Shown in pieces: positions 1 through 5,933 of a stretch of 20,684 nucleotides of DNA. The notes beneath the pieces are model-generated. The model made no database searches. It saw only the letters and a program-made list of their open reading frames with translations, and had not been told where the DNA came from. Source of the stretch: an uncultured Lachnospiraceae bacterium (GTDB lineage: Bacteria; Bacillota; Clostridia; Lachnospirales; Lachnospiraceae). A program made the translations under genes and the position numbers. Numbering within the stretch: position 1 is the stretch's first letter; each line of letters starts with the position of its first letter. Where the stretch lies: the NCBI GenBank assembly GCA_937950565.1, contig CALFCS010000018.1, positions 1 through 20,684 of the forward strand. The letters run 5' to 3'.

Positions 1-405
1 AAACAGAGTGATAATTTCAGAAGAGGACGTGGACACGGTTCTGGAAATGGCAAGACAGCCGGTAAGGGACATAAGGGCCAGAAGGCTCGTTCCGGCGGCA
101 CAAGACCAGGTTTTGAAGGTGGTCAGATGCCGTTATACAGAAGAATACCGAAGAGAGGTTTTACAAACAGAAATTCCAAGACAATTGTAGGAATCAATGT
201 AAGTGCTCTTGAAGTATTTGATAACGATGCAGTTGTTTCTGTAGAAACATTAATTGAACAGGGGATTGTTAAGAATCCAAGAGATGGAGTTAAGATTCTC
301 GGAAACGGTGAGCTTACGAAGAAACTTACTGTACAGGCAAATGCATTCAGTGCAGGAGCAGCAGCTAAGATTGAGGCGTTAGGTGGAAAAGCAGAGGTGA
401 TTTAA
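1..405 (+). CDS. rplO: 50S ribosomal protein L15, 5' end outside window
   Basis: L15 is a late-assembling protein of the large ribosomal subunit that binds 23S rRNA. Reading frame 1 is open from base 1 and encodes 134 residues. It begins inside the Gly/Arg/Lys-rich N-terminal tail (RRGRGHGSGNGKTAGKGHKG), continues with GFEGGQMPLYRRIPKRGF, and ends in the usual C-terminal domain (EALGGKAEVI). Comparison with the usual length of about 146 residues suggests that only about a dozen residues and the start codon lie upstream. The ATG at 127 is internal and not a start. The stop codon shares its last A with the secY start codon (TAATG), which implies translational coupling. This is the standard spc-operon order rplO-secY-adk-map-infA. 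Confidence 0.97.
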   Translation, partial: KQSDNFRRGRGHGSGNGKTAGKGHKGQKARSGGTRPGFEGGQMPLYRRIPKRGFTNRNSKTIVGINVSALEVFDNDAVVSVETLIEQGIVKNPRDGVKILGNGELTKKLTVQANAFSAGAAAKIEALGGKAEVI

Positions 406-1727
406 TGTTAGAGACATTCCGAAGAGCATTTCAAATAAAAGATATTCGCAGAAGACTCGGATATACGTTTTTGATGTTAATTGTCATCAGGCTTGGTTCA
501 CAGCTCCCGACACCAGGAGTAAATGCAAGTTATATTCAGGAGTTTTTTGCACAGAATACGGGGGAAGCGTTTAATTTATTTAACGCTTTCACCGGTGGTT
601 CTTTTGAGCAGATGTCAATCTTTGCTCTGAGTATTACACCATACATCACATCTTCCATTATTATGCAGCTTCTTACAATTGCAATTCCGAAGCTTGAGGA
701 AATGCAGAAGGAAGGCGCAGAAGGAAGAAAAAAAATTGCTGCAATTACCCGTTATCTTACAGTCGGACTTGCTCTTATAGAATCTACAGCTATGGCTGTT
801 GGATTTGGAAGACAGGGATTCCTTGTAAAATATAACTTTGTAAATGCTGCAATTGTAGTTCTTACTTTCACAGCAGGTTCTGCATTCCTGATGTGGATTG
901 GTGAAAGAATTACAGAAAAAGGTGTTGGAAATGGTATTTCTATCGTGCTGGTAATTAATATTATCTCACGTGTGCCAAGTGATATGGCAACTCTTTTCAG
1001 TCAGTTCGTGACAGTAGAAGGCAAGAATAATGCATCTCGTGTGCTGGCAGCTCTGATTATTATTGCTATTATTTTAGCACTTGTTGTACTCGTTGTAATC
1101 CTTCAGGGTGGAGAGAGACGGATTGCCGTACAATATTCCCAGAAAGTTGTCGGAAGAAAGACACTTGGAGGACAGTCAAGCAATATTCCGTTGAAGGTAA
1201 ATACTGCGGGAGTTATTCCGATTATCTTCGCGTCTTCATTGATGCAGTTCCCGGTTGTTATAGCGGGATTCCTTGGAAAAGGAAACGGAACAGGCATTGG
1301 CAGTGAAATTTTAAGAGGTATGAGCCAGAGTAACTGGTGTAATCCTCAGAACATCAAGTACTCATGGGGACTTGTTGTATATATCATTCTTACTGTATTT
1401 TTTGCATATTTCTATACGTCCATTACATTTAATCCGTTGGAAATTGCAAACAATATGAAGAAGAGCGGTGGGTTTATCCCAGGTATCCGTCCTGGAAAAC
1501 CGACAGTTGAGTATCTGACAAAGATTTTGAATTATGTTATCTTTATTGGTGCGTGTGGACTTGTTATCATTCAGTTCTTCCCGATTTTCTTTAATGGAGT
1601 ATTCGGGGCGCAGGTATCCTTTGGCGGTACATCACTGATCATTATCGTCAGTGTAATATTAGAGACTATGAAGCAGATTGAGTCACAGATGCTCGTGCGC
1701 AATTATAAAGGATTTTTAAACAGTTAA
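405..1727 (+). CDS. secY: Protein translocase subunit SecY
   Basis: SecY is the membrane channel of the Sec translocon, through which secreted and membrane proteins pass; it works with SecE, SecG and SecA. The 440-residue product has the family's usual length and about ten hydrophobic membrane segments. The first lies near residues 20-35 after a cytoplasmic start (FRRAFQIKDIRRRLGYT). The conserved segment GERITEKGVGNGISIVL is present around residues 165-182. The cytoplasmic loop NPLEIANNMKKSGGFIPGIR and the C-terminal LVRNYKGFL are also typical. The start codon overlaps the rplO stop by one base. Its product is needed to export the lipoproteins and the cell-wall hydrolase encoded further along this window. 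Confidence 0.98.
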   Translation: MLETFRRAFQIKDIRRRLGYTFLMLIVIRLGSQLPTPGVNASYIQEFFAQNTGEAFNLFNAFTGGSFEQMSIFALSITPYITSSIIMQLLTIAIPKLEEMQKEGAEGRKKIAAITRYLTVGLALIESTAMAVGFGRQGFLVKYNFVNAAIVVLTFTAGSAFLMWIGERITEKGVGNGISIVLVINIISRVPSDMATLFSQFVTVEGKNNASRVLAALIIIAIILALVVLVVILQGGERRIAVQYSQKVVGRKTLGGQSSNIPLKVNTAGVIPIIFASSLMQFPVVIAGFLGKGNGTGIGSEILRGMSQSNWCNPQNIKYSWGLVVYIILTVFFAYFYTSITFNPLEIANNMKKSGGFIPGIRPGKPTVEYLTKILNYVIFIGACGLVIIQFFPIFFNGVFGAQVSFGGTSLIIIVSVILETMKQIESQMLVRNYKGFLNS

Positions 1728-1741
1728 GTAAGGACATTTGA

Positions 1742-1768
1742 AACTCGCGGAAAAATTTTCCGCGGGTT
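1742..1768 (+). other. Perfectly placed secY-adk intergenic hairpin
   Basis: Bases 1742-1753 pair with 1757-1768 (12 pairs, one T.G wobble) around a 3-base loop: AACTCGCGGAAA / TTTCCGCGGGTT. The GC core CGCGG/CCGCG makes it stable. No T-run follows; instead the adk ribosome binding site begins about 12 bases later. It is therefore more likely an mRNA processing or stability hairpin, or a partial attenuator, than a full terminator. The function is inferred; the pairing is seen directly. Confidence 0.6.
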
Positions 1769-1795
1769 AAAATGTTATAAAGGAGGAATACCCTT

Positions 1796-2440
1796 ATGAA
1801 AATAATTATGTTAGGCGCTCCGGGAGCAGGAAAAGGAACGCAGGCAAAGAAAATTGCTGCAAAATATAATATCCCTCATATTTCAACCGGAGATATATTC
1901 AGGGCAAATATCAAAAACGGGACAGAGCTTGGAAAAAAAGCTAAAACTTACATGGACCAGGGGCTTCTTGTGCCGGATGAACTGGTGGTAGACCTGGTAG
2001 TTGACCGTGTAAATCAGGAAGATTGTAAAGACGGATATGTGCTGGATGGATTTCCGAGAACGATTCCGCAGGCAGAAGCGCTTGATAAAGCTTTGGGTGA
2101 GATGGGACAGAAGATGGATTATGCAATTGATGTGAATGTTCCGGACGAAAATATTGTACGCCGTATGTCAGGACGCCGTGCCTGTGTGGGATGCGGGGCT
2201 ACATATCATCTTGTATATGCGCCGACGAAAGAAGAAGGAATCTGCGATGTGTGCGGTAAAGAACTTATTTTAAGAGATGATGATAAGCCGGAAACAGTAC
2301 AGAAACGTCTCAATGTGTATCATGAGCAGACACAGCCGTTAATTGATTATTATACAAAAGCCGGAATTTTAAGAGAAGTAGACGGAACGATGGATATTGA
2401 AGATGTATTCAAGGCTGTTACCGATATTTTGGGAGCGTAA
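1796..2440 (+). CDS. adk: Adenylate kinase (zinc-binding lid type)
   Basis: Adenylate kinase interconverts ATP + AMP and two ADP in the cytoplasm. The 214-residue protein begins with the P-loop (GAPGAGKGTQ, residues 7-16) and has the AMP-binding segment (STGDIFRANI) and the DGFPRT motif. Its long LID carries a four-cysteine zinc site: CVGC, 16 residues, then CDVC, near residues 130-153. This is the structural-zinc form typical of Gram-positive adenylate kinases. The start is set by an AGGAGG site at about 1781-1786. The gene follows secY after a 68-base spacer holding a stable hairpin and is followed by map after 5 bases. Confidence 0.98.
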   Translation: MKIIMLGAPGAGKGTQAKKIAAKYNIPHISTGDIFRANIKNGTELGKKAKTYMDQGLLVPDELVVDLVVDRVNQEDCKDGYVLDGFPRTIPQAEALDKALGEMGQKMDYAIDVNVPDENIVRRMSGRRACVGCGATYHLVYAPTKEEGICDVCGKELILRDDDKPETVQKRLNVYHEQTQPLIDYYTKAGILREVDGTMDIEDVFKAVTDILGA

Positions 2441-2445
2441 TTTCG

Positions 2446-3213
2446 ATGGCAATTACTATCAAATCAGCAAGAGAAATTGAATTAATGACAGAGGCGGGGC
2501 GTATTCTTGAGAATGTTCATAATGAGTTAAAGAAAGCTTTGCGCCCCGGAATGAACACTTTGGATATAGACAGGCTGGGGGAAGAGATAATCAGAAGCTA
2601 TAACTGTATTCCGTCGTTCCTGGATTATAATGGATATCCGGCCTCTATATGTGTATCAGTAAATGAAGAAGTTGTGCATGGAATACCAAGTCCTGAGCGG
2701 ATTTTAAAAGAAGGGGACATTGTAAGCCTTGATGCAGGAGTTATTTATAAAGGGTATCATTCGGATGCGGCAAGAACATACGGGATTGGAGAAGTTAGCC
2801 CGGAAGCGGATGAACTTATGAAGGTGACGCGTGAATGTTTCTTTGAAGGTATAAAGTATGCAAAAGAAGGCAACCATTTATTTGACATATCAAAGGCAAT
2901 CGGAAAATATGCCGAAGAACGGGGATATGGTGTTGTGCGCGATTTGTGCGGACATGGAATAGGAATGAATCTTCATGAAGCACCGGAAATTCCCAATTTT
3001 GAAATGCACAGAAAAGGTGTGAAACTGAAAGCCGGGATGACACTTGCGATTGAGCCGATGATTACTATCGGAGGCTGGGAGGTGGAATGGCTTTCTGATG
3101 ACTGGACTGTAGTGACAAGAGACAGATCATTGTCTGCGCATTATGAGAATACCGTTCTCATTACAGAAGGAGAGCCCAGGCTTCTTACATTGACCTCCCG
3201 GGAGGTGGATTAA
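2446..3213 (+). CDS. map: Methionine aminopeptidase, type I
   Basis: The enzyme removes the initiator methionine from new proteins after deformylation. The 255-residue product has the pita-bread fold signatures and all five metal ligands in order: Asp in SLDAGV, Asp in HSDAART, His in GHGIGMNLHEAP, Glu in AIEPMITIG, and Glu in AHYENTV. There is no N-terminal zinc-finger extension. The start lies 5 bases after the adk stop, and its ribosome binding site (GGGAG) lies within the end of adk. The stop codon overlaps the next start as TAATG. Placement within the spc operon links it to ribosome production. Confidence 0.98.
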   Translation: MAITIKSAREIELMTEAGRILENVHNELKKALRPGMNTLDIDRLGEEIIRSYNCIPSFLDYNGYPASICVSVNEEVVHGIPSPERILKEGDIVSLDAGVIYKGYHSDAARTYGIGEVSPEADELMKVTRECFFEGIKYAKEGNHLFDISKAIGKYAEERGYGVVRDLCGHGIGMNLHEAPEIPNFEMHRKGVKLKAGMTLAIEPMITIGGWEVEWLSDDWTVVTRDRSLSAHYENTVLITEGEPRLLTLTSREVD

Positions 3214-3464
3214 TGGACAGGTTTCAAAAAGGAATGCTCGCACGTTCGAAATGCGGGCATGATGCCGGAAAGGTTTATGTTATAATTCAGGTTGATGAAG
3301 CATATGTATATTTAGTGGATGGCAGAATTAGAACTTTAGATAAACCCAAAAAGAAAAAGAAGAAACATGTACAAATAATCTGTGAACAGTATGATGTTAC
3401 GGATGCCACAGATGTGAGCATCAAGCGGCTGCTTAAAGAATGGAGCAAGGAAGAAGAGAAATAG
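3213..3464 (+). CDS. Small KOW-domain RNA-binding protein (L14e/L6e/L27e-like)
   Basis: The product is an 83-residue basic protein. The N-terminal stretch (KGMLARSKCGHDAGKVYVII, about residues 6-25) is a KOW-like beta motif of the type seen in ribosomal proteins and NusG. A lysine run (KPKKKKKKH, about residues 44-52) and a charged C-terminal helix follow. Small KOW proteins occur between map and infA in many clostridia and bacilli; their exact role is not settled, and binding of ribosomal RNA is inferred from the motif and neighbours. Its ATG overlaps the map stop by one base. infA follows after 12 bases with its own AGGAGG. Confidence 0.85.
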   Translation: MDRFQKGMLARSKCGHDAGKVYVIIQVDEAYVYLVDGRIRTLDKPKKKKKKHVQIICEQYDVTDATDVSIKRLLKEWSKEEEK

Positions 3465-3476
3465 GAGGAAATATAT

Positions 3477-3695
3477 ATGTCAAAAGCTGACGTAATAGAA
3501 ATTGAAGGAACTGTAGTAGAAAAATTACCGAACGCAATGTTTCAGGTAGAACTTGAAAATGGACATCAGGTACTTGCACATATCAGCGGAAAACTTAGAA
3601 TGAATTACATCAAAATTCTGCCGGGTGATAAAGTGACGTTAGAGTTATCCCCGTATGATCTTTCAAAAGGAAGAATTATCTGGAGAGATAAATAA
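3477..3695 (+). CDS. infA: Translation initiation factor IF-1
   Basis: IF-1 binds the A site of the 30S subunit during initiation and helps IF-2 and IF-3. The 72-residue product is the standard length and a single S1/OB-fold domain: MSKADVIEIEGTVVEKLPN at the start, ENGHQVLAHISGKLRMNYI in the middle, GDKVTLELSPYDLSKGRI near the end. A GGAGG site precedes the ATG at the usual distance. It is the last gene before the promoter at 3704-3733, so it marks the boundary between the spc-type and alpha-type parts of the cluster. Confidence 0.98.
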   Translation: MSKADVIEIEGTVVEKLPNAMFQVELENGHQVLAHISGKLRMNYIKILPGDKVTLELSPYDLSKGRIIWRDK

Positions 3696-3703
3696 AAAAT
3701 ATG

Positions 3704-3733
3704 TTGACTTTCATTGACAGTGGGTGCTATAAT
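3704..3733 (+). promoter_or_regulatory. Sigma-A-type promoter between infA and rpmJ
   Basis: TTGACT (3704-3709) and a consensus TATAAT (3728-3733) are separated by 18 bases. A second TTGACA at 3714-3719 is too close to the -10 to act as its -35. Transcription would start near 3740, giving a leader of about 115 bases before rpmJ and driving rpmJ-rpsM-rpsK-rpsD-rpoA-rplQ apart from the upstream operon. This is a sequence match only. Confidence 0.75.
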
Positions 3734-3854
3734 ATATAAGCGCGTTTCCGGGCATTTTTATGTGCTTTTCGCAGAAAACCGCGGCAGAACAGAGCGAAAA
3801 AGGAACAGACGCGCAAGGAACATGGCAGAGCAATGGATGAAAGGAGGATCCCCT

Positions 3855-3968
3855 ATGAAGGTTAGATCATCAGTAAAACCAATTTGCGAAAAATGCAAAG
3901 TAATTAAGAGAAAAGGAAGCATTCGCATTATTTGCGAAAATCCAAAGCATAAACAGAGACAAGGCTAG
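3855..3968 (+). CDS. rpmJ: 50S ribosomal protein L36 (zinc-ribbon form)
   Basis: L36 is the smallest large-subunit protein. The 37-residue product has the usual length and the C-x2-C-x12-C-x4-H zinc site (CEKC near residues 11-14, then ICENPKH near the end), so it is the zinc-dependent form. The start is fixed by AAGGAGG at 3841-3847, 8 bases upstream. A longer in-frame reading from 3714 is not credible, since it would begin inside the promoter. The gene is followed by a 413-base spacer before rpsM, whereas in most bacteria this spacing is short. Confidence 0.97.
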   Translation: MKVRSSVKPICEKCKVIKRKGSIRIICENPKHKQRQG

Positions 3969-3976
3969 GTACTGAA

Positions 3977-4019
3977 CACTTAGCGAAAGCAAGCTGACAA
4001 GCGCAGCTTGAGCTTAGTG
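3977..4019 (+). repeat. TTAGCGA hairpin module, copy 1
   Basis: The module is CTTAGCGA, stem AAGC (3987-3990), AA, inner stem GCT, loop, inner stem AGC, GCA, stem GCTT (4006-4009), GAG, CTTAG. Both stems pair fully. Flanking CACTTAG/CTTAGTG extends the hairpin with one T.T mismatch, and GA/AG between the stems could form tandem sheared G.A pairs. Its 5' flank also takes part in the 12-bp long-range stem of the leader. Confidence 0.75.
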
Positions 4020-4035
4020 AGAAGACCGTTCCCAA

Positions 4036-4077
4036 GCGTTAGCGAACACAAGCTGTAAGCGCAGTGTGAGCTTAGGC
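4036..4077 (+). repeat. TTAGCGA hairpin module, copy 2
   Basis: This copy has the same architecture as copy 1, but its outer stem is ACAC (4046-4049) with GTGT (4064-4067), a fully compensated change. Inner stem GCT/AGC and the conserved TTAGCGA, GCGCA and GAGCTTAG segments are kept. GC at 4036-4037 and 4076-4077 adds two pairs at the base. It sits 17 bases after copy 1 within the leader. Confidence 0.72.
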
Positions 4078-4381
4078 GCACGGAACAAAGTTTATGCAAA
4101 CTGATTTAGGCGGCTGATAGTCCCGGATGTGGAAGCACATACAGACTATTTAATATACAAGGAGCACCTTTAGCCGGTGAATGCCTCGTATATTGCTTAT
4201 AATGCCGGCCCGTCATTACCGAGTACATCGGTGGCCGGAAAGGACGTGGATACCGAACACGTCTGGATGAAAGGAACATAAGACGACTCTTCACACTAGG
4301 CTCGTGAGGGACCTCGCCAAGTGTTCAGTAGTCCCTATTAAAGACAATGATAATAATGATTGAAAATGGAGGAAAATTCAC

Positions 4382-4750
4382 ATGGCTCGTATTGCAGGTG
4401 TAGATTTACCAAGAGACAAACGTGTTGAAATCGGATTAACTTATATCTACGGAATTGGTAGAGCAAGTGCAACCCGTATTTTAGCAGAAGCAGGAGTTAA
4501 CCCGGATATTCGTTGTAGAGATCTTACTGATGAGGATGTAAAGAAAATCAGCGCAGTAATTGATGAGACTCAGACAGTAGAAGGTGATCTTAGAAGAGAG
4601 ATTGCTTTGAATATCAAGAGATTACAGGAAATCGGATGCTATAGAGGTATCCGTCACAGAAAAGGACTTCCGGTTCGTGGTCAGAAGACAAAGACCAATG
4701 CAAGAACAAGAAAAGGTCCGAAGAGAACAGTAGCAAACAAAAAGAAATAG
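4382..4750 (+). CDS. rpsM: 30S ribosomal protein S13
   Basis: S13 lies in the head of the small subunit and contacts the P-site tRNA and the large subunit. The 122-residue product has the normal length: ARIAGVDLPRDKRVEIGLTY at the start, a helix-two-turn-helix region in the middle, and the basic C-terminal tail (GQKTKTNARTRKGPKRTVAN). A GGAGGA site at 4368-4373 lies 8 bases before the ATG. The last ten bases of the gene, including the TAG stop, are perfectly complementary to 4790-4799, so the stop codon sits in the base of a hairpin. Confidence 0.98.
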   Translation: MARIAGVDLPRDKRVEIGLTYIYGIGRASATRILAEAGVNPDIRCRDLTDEDVKKISAVIDETQTVEGDLRREIALNIKRLQEIGCYRGIRHRKGLPVRGQKTKTNARTRKGPKRTVANKKK

Positions 4751-4799
4751 TTTAGCGAAAGCAAGCTGATAAGCGCAGGTTGAGGTTAGCTATTTCTTT
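4741..4799 (+). repeat. TTAGCGA hairpin module, copy 3, with stem reaching into rpsM
   Basis: The module is TTTAGCGA, stem AAGC (4759-4762), inner stem GCT/AGC, and GGTT (4778-4781), with one G.G mismatch in the outer stem. The base is extended by AAAGAAATAG (4741-4750, the end of rpsM and its stop codon) pairing perfectly with CTATTTCTTT (4790-4799). The spacer strand thus matches the coding end exactly, which suggests a co-evolved structure or target-copying insertion. Confidence 0.72.
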
Positions 4800-4825
4800 G
4801 TTCTTCGAACTTTAGTGAGAAGAAC
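4800..4825 (+). repeat. Capless relative of the hairpin module
   Basis: GTTCTTC (4800-4806) pairs with GAAGAAC (4819-4825) around a short loop containing ACTTTAGTGA. The flanks match those of copy 5 almost base for base (GTTCTTCG-AACTT ... TTAGTRAGAAGAACTACC), but the central part from AACGA to GAG is absent. It looks like the same element with its top removed, or before it was gained. Confidence 0.6.
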
Positions 4826-4890
4826 TACCATTAACTACAATTAAATGTAAGCGAAGAAAAAATTCAAGGAAAGTGTAGGTTAGTTTTATT

Positions 4891-5286
4891 ATGGCAAAGA
4901 AAGTTACAAAGAAAGTGACAAAAAGACGTGTCAAGAAAAACGTTGAACACGGACAGGCACATATCCAGTCATCCTTTAATAACACAATCGTTACATTAAC
5001 GGATGCACAGGGAAATGCTCTTTCATGGGCAAGTGCTGGTGGTCTGGGATTCAGAGGTTCAAGGAAATCTACCCCTTATGCAGCACAGATGGCAGCAGAG
5101 ACTGCAGCAAAGGCAGCATTAGTACATGGTTTAAAATCAGTTGATGTTATGGTTAAGGGACCAGGTTCAGGTAGAGAAGCAGCAATTCGTGCCCTTCAGG
5201 CATGTGGAATTGATGTAACAAGCATCAGAGATGTTACTCCGGTACCGCATAACGGATGCCGCCCACCAAAACGCAGAAGAGTCTAA
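4891..5286 (+). CDS. rpsK: 30S ribosomal protein S11
   Basis: S11 forms part of the platform of the small subunit near the mRNA exit. The 131-residue product has the usual length, a basic N-terminal extension (AKKVTKKVTKRRVKKN), the core HIQSSFNNTIVTLTDAQGNA, GPGSGREAAIRAL, and the end TPVPHNGCRPPKRRRV. No good ribosome binding site precedes the ATG: AAGGA lies 19 bases upstream (4867-4871) and only TAGGT (4876-4880) is nearer. This is unusual beside the strong sites of its neighbours. The 140-base spacer from rpsM holds a hairpin module and a capless relative. Confidence 0.98.
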   Translation: MAKKVTKKVTKRRVKKNVEHGQAHIQSSFNNTIVTLTDAQGNALSWASAGGLGFRGSRKSTPYAAQMAAETAAKAALVHGLKSVDVMVKGPGSGREAAIRALQACGIDVTSIRDVTPVPHNGCRPPKRRRV

Positions 5287-5309
5287 TTTTAATTAGGAGG
5301 AAATAAATC

Positions 5310-5903
5310 ATGGCAGTAAATAGAGTTCCGGTTCTTAAGAGATGCCGTTCACTTGGAATGGATCCGGTATATTTAGGAATTGATAAAAAGTCTAACAGAC
5401 AGTTAAAAAGAGCAAATAGAAAAATGAGCGAGTATGGTCTTCAGTTACGTGAGAAGCAGAAAGCAAAATTTATCTATGGTGTTTTGGAGAAACCTTTCAG
5501 AAATTACTATGAGAAAGCGAAAAGAATGAAAGGTATGACAGGTGAAAACCTGATGATTCTTCTGGAATCAAGATTAGACAATGTTGTATTTCGTATGGGA
5601 TTTGCAAGAACAAGACGTGAAGCAAGACAGATTGTTGATCATAAACATGTTCTTGTAAACGGTAAACAGGTAAATATCCCGTCATATCTGATCAAAGCAG
5701 GCGACGTAATTGAAATCAAAGAGGCTAAGAAGAGTTCTCAAAGATATAAAGAAATCGTAGAGGTTACCGGAAGCCGTATGGTTCCGGACTGGATGGAAGC
5801 AGATACTGAGACTCTTAAAGGAATGGTAAAAGAGCTTCCAACCCGTGAAGCAATTGACGTACCGGTAGACGAGATGTTAATCGTCGAGTTGTATTCTAAA
5901 TAA
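5310..5903 (+). CDS. rpsD: 30S ribosomal protein S4
   Basis: S4 is a primary assembly protein that binds the 5' domain of 16S rRNA and represses its own operon in well-studied bacteria. The 197-residue product has the S4 N-terminal domain followed by the S4 RNA-binding domain (RLDNVVFRMGFARTRREARQ, about residues 91-110; LVNGKQVNIPS). The N-terminal zinc-binding cysteine cluster is absent; only one cysteine is seen (KRCRSLG). AGGAGG lies 10-15 bases upstream. Its position inside the alpha operon, as in E. coli, makes the folded leader upstream of rpsM a plausible S4 target. Confidence 0.98.
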   Translation: MAVNRVPVLKRCRSLGMDPVYLGIDKKSNRQLKRANRKMSEYGLQLREKQKAKFIYGVLEKPFRNYYEKAKRMKGMTGENLMILLESRLDNVVFRMGFARTRREARQIVDHKHVLVNGKQVNIPSYLIKAGDVIEIKEAKKSSQRYKEIVEVTGSRMVPDWMEADTETLKGMVKELPTREAIDVPVDEMLIVELYSK

Positions 5904-5933
5904 TAACCCGTAACACCACAGGAGGTGGACTTA

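Larger units (their letters stand above)
3970..4330 (+). promoter_or_regulatory. Highly folded leader RNA between rpmJ and rpsM (candidate autoregulatory element)
   Basis: This is a 413-base spacer (3969-4381) without a credible gene. TACTGAACACTT (3970-3981) pairs perfectly over 12 bases with AAGTGTTCAGTA (4319-4330), closing about 360 bases. Inside lie two hairpin modules (3977-4019, 4036-4077), then hairpins 4089-4102; 4117-4149 (ATAGTC/GACTAT, with inner ATGTG/CACAT); 4152-4194 (AATATAC/GTATATT, inner CACC/GGTG); 4205-4238 (CCGGCC/GGCCGG, inner ACCGA/TCGGT); 4243-4263 (GACGTG/CACGTC); and 4293-4324 (ACACT/AGTGT plus GGC/GCC). The last hairpin and the long-range stem use the same bases (4320-4324), so they exclude one another. 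No T-run follows. The rpsM ribosome binding site (GGAGGA, 4368-4373) is 38 bases downstream. In E. coli S4 represses the alpha operon by binding upstream of rpsM; an analogous role is inferred, not shown. Confidence 0.6.

Noticed and set aside
3714..3968. Longer reading frame in phase with rpmJ starting at 3714
   Set aside because: It would begin inside the promoter spacer; rpmJ has its own AAGGAGG and the standard 37-residue length from 3855.
3970..4330. Spacer as a small transposable element (MITE) with 12-bp terminal inverted repeats
   Set aside because: No target-site duplication is seen at the ends, and the many internal hairpins and alternative pairings fit an RNA better. It cannot be fully excluded without comparing relatives.
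4205..4330. T-box or other known riboswitch in the rpmJ-rpsM spacer
   Set aside because: The conserved T-box core (GGTGGNACCGCG) and a following terminator are absent; I recognise no known aptamer.
5925..5933. GTG at 5925 as the rpoA start
   Set aside because: It overlaps the GGAGG site; GTG at 5934 has proper spacing and gives the family start MFDF.
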